This document shows positions 34,230-45,500 of a DNA stretch of 64,000 nucleotides, piece after piece (within the stretch, counting starts at the first letter, position 1; each line of letters begins with the position of its first letter). Under the pieces are notes generated by a model that searched no databases, was not told where the DNA came from, and was given only the letters and a program-made list of their open reading frames with translations. Made by a program: the position numbers and the translations under genes. The DNA comes from Gentiana macrophylla (Eukaryota > Streptophyta > Magnoliopsida > Gentianales > Gentianaceae), in the NCBI GenBank assembly GCA_026214975.1, contig JAOBSW010000989.1:47869-111868 (forward strand), in the 5' to 3' direction.

Positions 34230-34956
34230 GTCGATTTTCATTTCATTCCATCTCCTTCTGTCCATTTTGAAGTAATGAAAATGGAATTGTTTAATTCAAT
34301 TAGAATAAAATCTCATTACATTCATTACTTTATAATCATATCCAAACATTGAAATGAAATGAAAAATCATTACATTCATGCGAAACAATAAGCCATTAGA
34401 CTTATTTATTAAGTTGAATTGGAGTGGAATGGAATAAGTAATTCTGTTCGTGTGGTTAGTAAGAATGATAATAGAATATCCTCGTTCAATTCCAATGTTT
34501 GTAACGGTTAGTATGGATTGAAATTTACAATTCCTTTGTGCGTACAAAAGCTTTAAAAGCTAAACCAATCAGCAAGGAAATCAAACCAAACCGTAAATAC
34601 ATAAACAATAGGTTTTAGATCGGTTTTCATATACTTCTTAACAAAAAACATGTTTAATACGTACATCTTTGTTTCAATTTGAAAATAAGTACACCTTTAA
34701 AACCGAATCATACTATTGTTGTTGTTGTTGCAATAAAACGTCACTATGCTTGGTTTGATCCAACTCAACATATTTGTCATTTATATTTGTAATATATTAC
34801 TGTTTAATTATTCATTTCATCATTTAAACACTAGGCATTTGTGATCATTTTACATATTTATCATTAAATTTTCAATATCTTAGAAAAATCTCGAAGAACA
34901 CAATTCTATTCACAACTTACAACCTTAACTATTTATTTCCTTTCTTCTTCCTTAGC
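34230..34956. other. AT-rich DNA with a MITE-like block
   Basis: 34260-34520 contains opposed copies of GAATGGAAT/ATTCCATTC and ATTACATTCATTA words, as in small plant inverted-repeat elements, but clean ends were not found. 34710-34730 is (GTT)n. No gene. Confidence 0.35.
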
Positions 34957-35035
34957 ACCGGTATTTGAAATTTGTGGATGTTGATTTACTTGACAAACGT
35001 TATCTAATGATGCCGATGGACTTCATAACGGATAT
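34957..35035 (+). pseudogene. Exon-like fragment, possibly B3-type DNA-binding domain, interrupted by an LTR
   Basis: After a polypyrimidine/AG acceptor (TTCTTCCTTAG) the frame reads LKFVDVDLLDKRYLMMPMDF then ITDI, and is cut by the LTR at 35036. After the LTR, one base out of frame, LPKEFTYKV follows at 37148. A basic patch, then PxDF, then LPKEF is reminiscent of REM-type B3 domains, but the fragment is short. It may be a relic gene. Confidence 0.25.
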
Positions 35036-37142
35036 TGTAACACCCCGGTTTCCAATCCCTCGGCCGCCGGTATTGGTCACTGTAGTGCCACTCATCACGA
35101 CACACAGTCGTGGCGGTAACATGCAACATTCCACAACAGAAAGAAAATAAACATTCACCATTCATTATTTTAAAAGAAAGTATTAAAGTGAGTACAAATA
35201 TCCTGAAGAAAATGAAATTATGCGGAACGTCACAATCTTTAAAATTTAAAATTCCAAATAATGTAGAAAACATGTGACTGCGACTACGTGGCTCTCAAAC
35301 CCCGCGACATCCCAGCAACAAGCAAACATCCATAGAAGTACCTGCTAAGAATCTGCTCCCCATAAATGGATCATAGTAGGGTCAAACGAAAGCAAAACCG
35401 TCAACTATAAAGTTGAGTAGGAATAAATCTAGTATACGTAAGGTAAAACCAACCCATGAAAAGTACCACCAATTTATGAAGGACCCAACCAATCTATAAA
35501 AGTTACGACCAATCCATAACGGATACCATACATCACAACTATCCACCTAAAGGTCCCGAATGTGCACATCCCTCAAAAGGGTAAAGCCCTAGAGAGGAGG
35601 ATCCTAAAGGTCATCCAATGGTACCACACTAGATGGACCATCACGTACTGGGGTGCAAGGAAACCTTCCCGGTTCCCGGCCGGGTGCTACCCTATCCGGC
35701 CCGACCACACCACCATGCCTCGCAACTCTCCAAATACGTTAAGGTCACCGAAGTCGTAAGGAAACCTTCCGGGTGCCCGGCCGGGAGCTACCCTATCGAG
35801 CCCAACCACTACTGGTCTACGAACTTCGATGCCCAATATCCGAATCTCACCAAGACACCAAAATTCTTGACTCACCGGCGTAACCTACGAGAACATGTTC
35901 GTAAGGCGGCCAACAACCCACAAAGAAGGAAAATAACATAGATGGACGCCCGTTTGGAAGGCGGACGCCCGTCAAGACTCTGCTGGGCCTTTGTCCAAAC
36001 TATCAGACGCCCGTCCAAAATATCAGACGCCCGTCCAGAATGTATAGACGCCCGTCCACTCTAACAGAGTTAGATCCTGAATGTAAAACAACCCCTCAGA
36101 CGTCCGTCCAGGTAACCCAGGCGCCCGTCCAAGGAAAATCACCCAGGGCAGACGCCCGCCCAGAAAATCCGGACGCCCGTCTGAAATGAAATCAAGGCAG
36201 ACGCCCGTCCAGAAGGCCTGGACGCCCGTCCACCTGGGTTTCATCTCGAACCCTAACAATTCTCCACGCGATTTCTGAGCCGTTTCTCAACAAAACAGCA
36301 GCAAAAGCAACACTTTAAGCCCAGAAAACTCCATACAAAAGTGTCATATCAACTATAGATTTCAACCAACGCAAAACACACTACTATGAGCGTTTAACAT
36401 CCGAAAGAAAGGACAACCAAGCGTAAACACCCTTGAATAAAACTTGTGAAGATAACACTTTAGAAAAATTAACAAACATTATACTCTAAAGCCTACCAAT
36501 GACTCGAATTACACTTAATGATCCATACACAACAAAGCCAAGTATCCACAAAGCATACGCAACCCTACATATTACTCAAAATCCCATCTTTCAAACCAAA
36601 CGGAGCGCAAAACATAGAAATATTCTTACCGGTTAAGCTGTGTTTCTTGAAAGCCCTCTGCTATCGAGCTAAAATCGCTCCTCTACGAAGCCCGAATCTA
36701 TATAAAATAAAACCAGTGATCACCAAACAATTCTAGTGACCCCCCAAAGGTAGAACCCTAGATCGAACACAGCCCCTTCCCAACGCATAAAAGGATCGGC
36801 CATGGCCTTTGGTCGGCCGATCGTCATGCTCGAGATGTAGGAAAAGAAATAACGATGCTTACCGATGATGACGACGACGAATTCCTAAACACCAAGGAGA
36901 GATTTTCTCTCCTTCTTCCTTACAAGAGGCCGACGGCAAGGGGAGGGTTTTGGGGCTGAAAATTTTGTGTTTGGGGAAATAAGGGAGGAAAAAGGAGTGA
37001 AAATCCTTTTAATTTATTAAATGATTAAAACTCCTTTTTAATTATTAATAAATCCCTCCATAAAATTAATAAATCCCATAATTTCCCAAATAATTAGATC
37101 TTTTACTAATTAATTAGGAAGTAAAAATTTCGGGATATTACA
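35036..37142 (-). repeat. Solo gypsy LTR with 5-bp target duplication
   Basis: Begins TGTAACACCCCGG and ends GGGATATTACA. The 5 bp GATAT occurs immediately before (35031-35035) and after (37143-37147), a clean target site duplication. 2107 bp with no coding domain, so it arose by LTR-LTR recombination. It contains the GACGCCCGTCC minisatellite at 35940-36235. Orientation is tentative. Confidence 0.85.
35940..36235. repeat. GACGCCCGTCC minisatellite
   Basis: About eleven copies of GACGCCCGTCCA or close variants in 300 bp, separated by 8-40 bp of otherwise unrelated sequence (AAAATATCA, GAATGTATA, GTAACCCAG). The core GGACGCCCGTCC is nearly self-complementary. The same core appears in the Athila leader and LTR at 7490-7690 and 8940-9055. 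Confidence 0.8.
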
Positions 37143-37147
37143 GATAT

Positions 37148-37780
37148 TACCTAAAGAGTTCACTTATAAGGTTTGACATTTCATCTAAATAAATAGGTAT
37201 ATTAAAATTAGTTTTACATGTGTATGTCTTTTATTTGCATACAATTAGGTTATGTTAGACAATAACATTGTTGATATTATCAAAATATGGGCTTGTGTTT
37301 TCATGAACATAAGATAACGAATCTATTCTAACTAGACAAATACAAAACCCTGCATAACATTTTCTCTCCCCTCTATTTCGTCTGAGATATGTTAAAAGCT
37401 GGCTATCTTTCACCTCCCTCTCACTTACCTATGAAAAAAAATCCTCTTTCTCTATTGATATCAAATATTATTGTCTTAAGACTTTTATGATTTATATATG
37501 TCGTTCAGGATTGTACGTGTTAGTTCGATATTAATAACTTGTAGGAGACAACTATTCATCGAGGAATTGAAATTAGTAAGAGATAACTCTTTTATCGTAT
37601 TTTTTGCCTCTACACGTGGAGTTGGCGATATGTTTCAAGTTTGTTGTTATGGATGGTGGTTGAGGGTTGGTTGGATTTTGGATATTATCATGGCATGAGT
37701 ACACGTTAGTTCAATGCAAGTAATTTGTTAAATATGCTTTTTGGCTTTAACCGCATAATAGTATTAGTGTGATGTAAATA
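37148..37780. other. No gene recognised
   Basis: AT-rich sequence. A short + frame at 37498-37698 has no family resemblance. Only the first ~30 bp appear to continue the exon-like fragment broken by the solo LTR. Confidence 0.35.
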
Positions 37781-39430
37781 CTATGTATTGACGATGCCTG
37801 AAATCGTCAATGAATGATCCGATCGTTGAAGCTGCAATGTAGGCGGCTTTGAGAAGATGATCACTAGGTGAATTTGATGAGAATGCATGTAAAACAAACA
37901 AGTCGTTAGGGTCCCGAAGTTCAATCTACGGAGAAACCCTTCGACGCTCGAGTCAATATTGATAGTGATGGAGTATTCAAGTATTAAATTGTGTATATTA
38001 ATAGCAAGTAAAGATCATAGCAAGCATGAGAGGGATAAGGTCCATTTTATATAGTGTACGTTCCATGATGGAAGTTATGGTCCAATCAGTGGTGATGGCA
38101 TGTATGAAGAGTTTGCAAATTGATGGTGGGATGATGCCAGATGGTTTCATCATCAGAGGTTGCTTGTGACGAAGGAAGACATGTGTCATGCTTGATGTAG
38201 AAAGTATTAGGGATGACATGCGTAAGGTATCCTACTAGAGGAACCTTCACGCCGAACTGGATCCAGGTCGGCCGGCCTAGGGCCTCGATGCTGAGATCTG
38301 GATGCCGAGCTATGAATACTTATGCCAAGCTCCGAATATCAGTGCTAAGCCGTGGATACTTGTGCCAAAGCTCTGATACTTGGACAATAATTAGGGCTAA
38401 TGATCATGAAAGGACAGTTCGGGCCGTACTTAGAGGTGAATTAATGCTCGTAATTTAGTGGAATGAGTGTCACATGTACGGTGACCGATCCCACATATGT
38501 TAAAATCCCCTATACATGAGTTGGGATGTATGTCACAGATTAGGTAAGCTCAAAGAAAACGTGACACGAGATGAGAAGTTGAAGTTCAACCCCTGTTGAT
38601 AAGATAAAATAATGTCGACCTACGGACACATGTTCGGTAGAGGAGGATATATAGCACGGCGAGTTTTGGCTTGTGATAAGATGATTTCGACCAGAATTGC
38701 AGGGAAAACAGATAACCAACCATTTTTGGATTAATATAACGTTGACCCGGCCTGCAGGAAAAATAGATAACCAACTATATTCGGCCTAATGTGACGTCGA
38801 TCTGCCGTGTATATAAGATAATAGATAGATAGATAGCTACGACGGCTTTAATAAATAAAGTCCACATGCCTACAGAGAAGATAATCGATATGAGCCATGT
38901 TTGGCTTAATAAATAAAGTCAACGTGCACTGCAGGAAGATAATAGAATGTGAGACGTGTTTGGCTTAATAAATAAAGTCGACCCGCCATGCAGGGAAGAT
39001 AATAGATAGCTAACCATACATGGCTCTTGATATAATGAATCCGACATTCCGGATAATAAAAGTCTTACCGAATTTGGGTTTGATAGAATGATCTCGCCCG
39101 ACCTGCGTGAAGAACCGAGTAAGAATTTGAATTTTCCTCGTAAAACGACTTTATGTCTTCTAGGTATGATCGGATTTTCATGTGAAAATCTTCAAGGATA
39201 CGTAGTTGCGACTTCCGTCATGTGGCAAGAATGATGCCTGACCTACGTGTTTTTAAGTGCCTGACTTATGGGTCTTTGAGTGCCCTAAGCTGGCCAAGCT
39301 TCGTTGGTTTTTGAAGGTGAGATATGTTTACAATAATTTGGGTCTCAACTTGTTGGAGGCACATGCTGGCGGACACGCTTTAGATAAATATGTCCGATAA
39401 ACCTGAAATCGGCCGGGCATGACTAATGCC
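37781..39430 (-). repeat. LTR-like block of a gypsy element, boundaries unknown
   Basis: GGAGAAACCCTTCGACGCTCGAGTC (around 37930, two overlapping short phrases) and the following GAGAGGGATAAGGTCC...TTATATAG are typical of a reversed plant gypsy LTR, with transcript leader and TATA. No paired LTR or target duplication was identified. Contains the minisatellite at 38700-39070. Confidence 0.35.
38700..39070 (+). repeat. Minisatellite, unit about 55-63 bp
   Basis: About five or six copies of a unit containing GGCTTAATAAATAAAGTC, then TGCAGG, then AAGATAATAGATA. The last three (38880-39020) are best conserved. A (GATA)n run at about 38820-38840 arises within one unit. Confidence 0.7.
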
Positions 39431-39940
39431 GCCTCCTCTTATAACCATGCTCAAGTTTGAGGAATTATGCTCCTGCGTTGTTAAGAGAGTAGGAGCCTTG
39501 CTTCGCCAAAGAGTAAGGCTAATGATTGAGTCATATTTTAAATAACATATGTCGTTGGGTCAAGTTTTCAAGATAGGCGCATGATTCTGTATATGGACGG
39601 ACCCAAAGAGAAGACTTGGGTGGGCGCAGCCCACCCGGATTTTAATTTCGGTACATAAAAAACCTTATATAACCCAGTCCAAGACAGTTAGTTTTCTTAA
39701 TCCAGCCCACCCGACCATATAAATATAGTCCATTAGCACACCCGATCTCCCATTCCTGGTTCCGTCATGAATGAAAGATATGAAGAAAGATTTTTTACAA
39801 CATGCTTTATGTTTCATCATCTTCTTTCAAGTTTCAAGTGAATCTCTCCCAACAAGATTTACCGCATCTATAATATCTCGAACACAAGACCTATTGCTTA
39901 AGTGACTATAGCCTTCATTGGTAAGTTATTTTGATGGTAT
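39431..39940. other. No gene recognised
   Basis: Repeat-derived intergenic DNA. Around 39610-39770, GGTGGGCGCAGCCCACCC (a short palindrome) and TCCTGGTTCCGTCATGA resemble an inverted hAT-like terminus. No coding region. Confidence 0.35.
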
Positions 39941-40395
39941 GCAAAGTCCACATCGGTAAAGTAATATAATGCGCACTCTCCGTATAAGTGTGAGACATAA
40001 ATGTTTTGACAACCCGGGTTGGTCTTTTTACAAGCGAGGACGACGGTCTAAAAAGTTGACCGGATCGTATATGACTCATTTAGCACTACCAGACCCAGGT
40101 CCGGGGGGCATTACGGATTGGTATAAATGTCACACTGTGAAAGACGGTAGGGGCCACCTCCAGAATCCGCCGGTAGGGACGAGACAGGGACAAGTCCTGG
40201 CGAAATTGGGAAAGTCCTGACCAAGTCATGGCGAGGATGCCATTGCTAGTCCCTTATAACAGGGGAGAATGTAAAGTCTCACATCGGTAAAGTAATAGAA
40301 TGGTCACCACATATAAGTGTAGAATGGTCACCCCCATTTATGACTCATTTAGCGATACTAGAGCCATGTCTGGAGGCGTTACATGGTATAATGTT
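39941..40395 (+). repeat. Direct repeat pair, possible TRIM-type element
   Basis: Copy one, 39941-40130, and copy two, 40271-40395, share AAAGTC(T)CACATCGGTAAAG, TATAAGTGT, TGACTCATTTAGC and GGCRTTAC in the same order. The spacing is about 330 bp. The CCACATCGG phrase is common in plant repeats. No protein. A terminal-repeat retrotransposon in miniature is one possibility. Confidence 0.5.
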
Positions 40396-40479
40396 TAATG
40401 AAATTTTCTGTTTATATTAGCACAAACTTTCTTTCTATTCTCATTTGGTGCAGAAAGAATCTTTCCCGAAAAATAAATA

Positions 40480-41395
40480 CTACCTCCGTCCCAAAATATA
40501 AATCATCCAAGGAGTTTTCAAACAGATTAAGGAAGTGGTTGAATGTCATTAATTTAGAGGTAAATGTCTAAGGAAATATCTTTTCACACCAATTTTTATC
40601 TTATCACACAGAAATTTATTTCCAATTTCGCCCTTACTTTTTATTTTACGCGCGTTCATTCTGACCAAAGTTTGGTCAGAATGTGACACATTATCCATAC
40701 TGAAATATGGTCAGAATATACGTGTTGAGAGTCCACATTTGGTTGATTTCGACCATCTTTTAAATAGAATGTTTGAAATTTTCCAAACTCATATATAGTC
40801 AGAGCATCATTCTGACCAATATTGAGTCCGGAATACTCTACACATTAGACTAGAATTGGGTCAGGATAACAACAACAATATAAGAGCACCACTATTGATT
40901 TATTCGTATTTGATGAGAATATTAAAAGTTTTTTCACTCAATTTTAGTCAGAATGTCTTTCTGACCGGTATTGAGTATGAAAAACATTCAAAATTCTGAC
41001 TAGAATAAAATCAGTATAATGATCGTATTCTGACTCAAATTGGGTCAAAATGGTTATTGTGTGAATTGACCATAAATTGGTCAGAATAGTATATATTTTC
41101 CGGACTCATTTACGGTTAGAATGGCAGGCGTGTGGAATATCCTAAAGAAGCCCACTCTCGGTTCTTGGTAAGTGTAAAACAACATTGGTGTGAAAAGATA
41201 GTCCCGTGTCTAAAATACCCATTGACTATATATTAATGCAATAGTTGTTAAGTAATTAAAAATTGTTGGAATCATAATAAATTAGTGGTAAGATGAAGAA
41301 ATGAGCAATAAATGTTGCATTAGTAATGTAAAATGACTTATATTATGAGACAAATCTAGAAGTGTATGATGACTTATGCTTTGGGACGGAGGTAG
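40480..41395. mobile_element. Stowaway-like (Tc1/mariner) element, 916 bp, with TA target duplication
   Basis: Ends are CTACCTCCGTCCCAAAATAT and its inverse TTTGGGACGGAGGTAG, the canonical Stowaway-type terminal repeat, flanked by TA at 40478-40479 and 41396-41397. No transposase. It is longer than most Stowaways because the interior holds many copies of ATTCTGACC/GGTCAGAAT, including a 27-bp palindrome at 40657-40683. Confidence 0.85.
40657..40683. repeat. 27-bp perfect palindrome
   Basis: Arms CATTCTGACCAAA and TTTGGTCAGAATG are exact complements around a central G. Part-copies of the arm occur throughout the host element, for example near 40703, 40809, 40951, 41025 and 41081. Confidence 0.9.
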
Positions 41396-41433
41396 TATAA
41401 AAACTTGCTCATTTTTTTTTTATTTTTAAAAAA

Positions 41434-42264
41434 CGGTTCTATTGACACACCTATTTTTTGATTATTTTTTTCTGATGAAAAAACGTCAATGACACTGACG
41501 TTGATATTTGACAATGCTGGATTTTGTCATGTATAATTTCGAGTCAATTTAATCTAGGGATGATCGAATCAAGGATGATTTTGGGGTGATTTTAGATCGA
41601 GCTGAGAGTCTTTCTCGGGTTGCCTACGTATCTCGCTGTGTGTCTGGGAATCAGCGCTACGTAGTTCGCGGAGAAGTGTATTTATAGGCATAAGCCCTCT
41701 TCGCGCCTAAAACTGCAGGCGTTTTGTCTATCGACATAAATAACCCTTATGGGCCTTTTCATCGTGCCCAAGTAATCCTAGGGATATTGGGCTTAGGAAC
41801 TGGGTTGGAGCTCTGATATCGACTTGTATTACACCGACATGGGTGCTCGAGTTGACACACTTGCAAGATCTGCTTTGTGCGGTGGTGATCACCGATTCGT
41901 CTCGTATTCGACCCGATGTGGATAATATACTTGGACATTTCCACACGCCAATTTGGGACCAAATTAGATAATTCCACGTGGAGGGTGAAATAAAGTATCG
42001 TCAATATTGAATTGAAAAGTCGTCGACACCGACGGCGTTCTTTATTCAATATCAATGTCAGTGGAAAATCGATGGCATGATATTTCTAAGTTGTAACGCT
42101 TTTATAACGTAAATGTCGGTGCCACTGACTTTCGTTTTTTAACACCAACGTCACATTTTCAATTAACGTTCCGTTCATTAAAAATCATCGTGGTGCCGGA
42201 ATAATTTTTTGTGATACAGAAAGTAATGTAGTGTTAGAAGTAAAAGACGTGTGCCAATAAACCA
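41434..42264. mobile_element. Non-autonomous MULE relative upstream of ATM
   Basis: Left end GGTTCTATTGACACACC and right end GTGTGCCAATAAACC are inverted copies of the terminal repeat seen at 31095-31203 and 49499-49843. GTGGTGCCGGAATAATTTTT (42209) is the shared sub-terminal phrase. It carries 21-bp palindromes at 41482-41502 and 42112-42132 and a longer variant at 42147-42170. Its interior, about 41515-41990, looks like an unrelated LTR-like insertion. Its right end is ~330 bp from the ATM start codon. Flanks are A-rich, so a target duplication cannot be read. Confidence 0.75.
41515..41990 (+). repeat. LTR-like insertion within the MULE relative
   Basis: GGGTTGCCTACGTATCTCGC and a following AATCAGCGCTACGTAGTTCG form a phrase that I associate with LTRs of several plant retroelements. 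GTATTTATAGGCATAAG follows as a likely TATA region. It separates the palindrome at 41482 from the remaining ones. Ends were not determined. Confidence 0.4.
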
Positions 42265-42514
42265 AAAAAAAAAAAAAAAAAAATCTCATATTTATTCGTC
42301 TCGTGCGGAAAACCAAGCGACGACCACAGGTTTCCTACGTCACTCTCTGGGTCTTCAGTTTATCGTGCTTGTCAATGTCAACTGCTCCTCTCAACTCTTC
42401 TCTTCGTCTAATTCTAAAAAATAAAAGTAAAAAATAAAAATCTCTTCGTCCCCGACAGCCCACAAAAAGAAAAAAACAACAAACCCCTCCTTAAACCCGT
42501 ATATCTGTCTTCCT

Positions 42515-42522
42515 TTTCCCGC
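42515..42522 (+). promoter_or_regulatory. E2F-type site in the ATM promoter or leader
   Basis: TTTCCCGC, inside CCTTTTCCCGCCACC, fits the E2F consensus TTTSSCGC and lies 75 bp before the ATM start codon. Cell-cycle and DNA-damage genes in plants are often E2F targets. The transcription start is unknown; the region 42330-42596 is pyrimidine-rich as in plant 5' leaders. Confidence 0.5.
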
Positions 42523-42596
42523 CACCAACTTCTGCTCCATTCACTGCACATTTTCACTCTGCCAGAAGCCGAAGAGTTCCATGCAAAATCACTACA

Positions 42597-45500
42597 ATGA
42601 GCTCCACAGTCACTTCTCGCGACGTTCAGGAAATCGTCTTGAAGCTATCCTCCGATAAAGCCAAAGCTCGAGAAGTATTTTCACAATTTAATCATTACAA
42701 TTTCGAATAAAAAAGGATTATCATGTAAAATTGTGCCGATTAATTATCGATTTTTTTGTTTGTGCGCTTGTTTGCAGGAAGGGATTAGGTTGTTGAATAC
42801 TTGGCTTGAAGGGGAGAAATCGATTCTGTTCTGTAAATACCTCTCGGATAAAACTGCGTCGCTGAAGCCTGATGAAATTCCTCACTGTAATTTGATTAGA
42901 TGTTTCTGTTTAATCTACATTTGTCTATGTGATTTTGTAATTTGTAACATATTGAATATCTCATATGCTTTTAATTTTTGCAGCGGAGACATGGCCTTAT
43001 ATGATTAGGTTGCTGATACAATGTGTGACTTCAGAGCTTTTATCGAGTAAAAGGCGTTTGCCGAAATTGAACTTTGCAAAGACTCTTCGGATGGTAGTCC
43101 AACGTGCTGTGGATCCTAAAAATTCTGGTTAGCATTTATTTCCTTATGCAATGGTGCAATAATTTGCATTTCTGCTAACAATGTTAATTGAAGCAATTGT
43201 TAATTCCGAAAAATAAAAATGAAGTGAAGCTATTGTAACCCAACTGCAATTACTAGGATTTTTTCTGTACCAATACAGTCCGTTAGAGTAAATAAATATA
43301 GTTGGTTTAACATCTCAAATAGATTCATAGGCTTTAGATTGCAAATATGTAGAAGATACCGCTTCTTGGAGTTATAATACTATGCCTATTTCTGGAACAG
43401 ATAATTGGGTTATCCATGAATCAGGGGATTAAATCCAATTACTTGGAATATTAACCGATTTACTTCAACCTTGCAATTAAGAAAACGGTATATTGGAAAA
43501 TTGCCCAGATACATGGTCTGTTACCTTATGTTTTATTGCTTTATTGGCTCACCTCTAACAGCATATGATATTCAGGTTATTCAAAATTTGTGTGATTTCA
43601 ATCCTCTGTATTAATTTTGCTTGTTGGCGTTCTGCATCCAGACTCGAGTACTTGTATCAGTTTCCGTGCCTGAAAATCATGATGGTATAAACTTAAGAAA
43701 ACGTGCCAAGTTATGATGAAGTAGCTTCCGGTTGGGGATGATCCCAGGCCTTTTTTTTGGGGCGGGGGATTTCCAGCCCAGGAAAAGAATAATGTAGTTG
43801 TTTTACTTTTGCCGTATGGAAAAAATCAAGCCATTAGACAATGAGACAACCCCCACCTAACTCCTAACACTTGAATCCTGTACGCTACTGGCTTGGGGCT
43901 TCATATAGTTGCAGACTTTCATAGTCAAATCAACATAAACAAGGCTAGATACATCTTAGCCTCATTCTTTCAAGAGGCGTTTCAGGCGTCTTGTTGATCT
44001 CTTGTTGTGTTCATCATAAGGCTTTCCAAGTTGATGTTATTTGTGATAATATGATCTTTTGACAGGCGACAGTTTGCCGCTTCTACCTGTGGCTAAACTA
44101 CTTTTCAATCACGTCTTCGATGTATTAAAAGATGTGCTGAGCTTTCAGTCTGAGTATGCAGTTATTCTACGGCATCTATTGGCTGTACACGATTATCGAT
44201 TTCATATGAGAAAACATGTATATTGTGGTAGGTTTCCTATGACAAACATTTCTTTGCTTACATTTTCTTGAAGATATTATTTACATTTTTTTCCTTTTGT
44301 TGTCAATGTGGCCAGATCTTGTGCTTTTGTACATTGGAAAGGTGCAAGCAAGTTTGGATATCAAAAGTAGTGGTCTATCGAACCCCAAGGAGGATGTATT
44401 TCGTTGTGTTCTGACTCTTCATTCACTTCTTGAGAGTCCTCCGGTTCATTTTCCAGATGATCTTCGTGAGGACATTGCCCAGGGCTTTGTGAAAATTTTC
44501 ACTCACATAAGGTGAACGAAACTTGCTCCTCATGTCTATCTTGACTTCTCTTTTATAAGCAGTTCAAACGGCTTTTGTCCGTGAACATTTCTAAATGACC
44601 ATCTCAGGGAAAGCTTACTTTAGACAGCGCAATTTACCTTTCTAAAATCACTATAATCATGCCCCTAATGCATGGGCAAACACAAATCTCACAAATGAGC
44701 CCAATGTGTGCTCAATCCAATTTTCAAAACATCGGGCTGTGATGATATTCAAAAGCAAGATCCCTACTTTGATGTCGTGTTAAGTTAAAACTGGATGAAC
44801 ACTTGTCAAAGCTAGGCTTGTGCTATTTATTTTACTCACAACAATATAAGTCAATTTTTACATGCAAATATGCAACTAACAATCACAATTCTGCTGTGCA
44901 TCAGGGATGAGGGTAAAATTTCACATAAGTTGATTGAGTGCATCAACACATATTTGATGAAAGATGGCCCAAATCTAAGTGGCCTTACCCTTGAAATTTA
45001 TGACGCCATGCATAAATTTGTGTTCCGTTGCTGGATGACTACACATGATCGAAGTTTGAAGGTGGATCATGGGTGGTCTTGTAGAGTCTTGTTTGTCCCA
45101 GTTGACCTGCTTCTCATTGGTTATGTGCTTACATTTGCCACTTTGTTTTTTAAGGATGCTCTGATACTCTTTGCAAGGCTGAAATTGAGCTTGACCAGGG
45201 GTACCGATGATGGTGGCCCTTTATTAGAACAACTCCTGGAAGTGTTGAGCAAGGAACTGGATATCTTAAATAATCCTAATAGCGCTTTACCCCGGTCAGT
45301 GCTTATTTCCCCATTTCATTTCATTTTGAATTTTCTGGGAAGTTGTTGAGGTTGATTCTTCAAGTGCTACATGTGTTCGTCTTTTTGTTTAGGAATGACG
45401 CTAGTAGGGATGACAAGTGTGGAATCTTAACTACTTCACAACATGCCTTGTTGGAACTAGCAGCTTTGGTTTTCTGCCGGGTATTTGTTCACATGGCTTT

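Noticed and set aside
42581..42583. Upstream ATG as the ATM start
   Set aside because: Out of frame with the exon (16 bp away). The ATG at 42597 begins the sequence that matches plant ATM.
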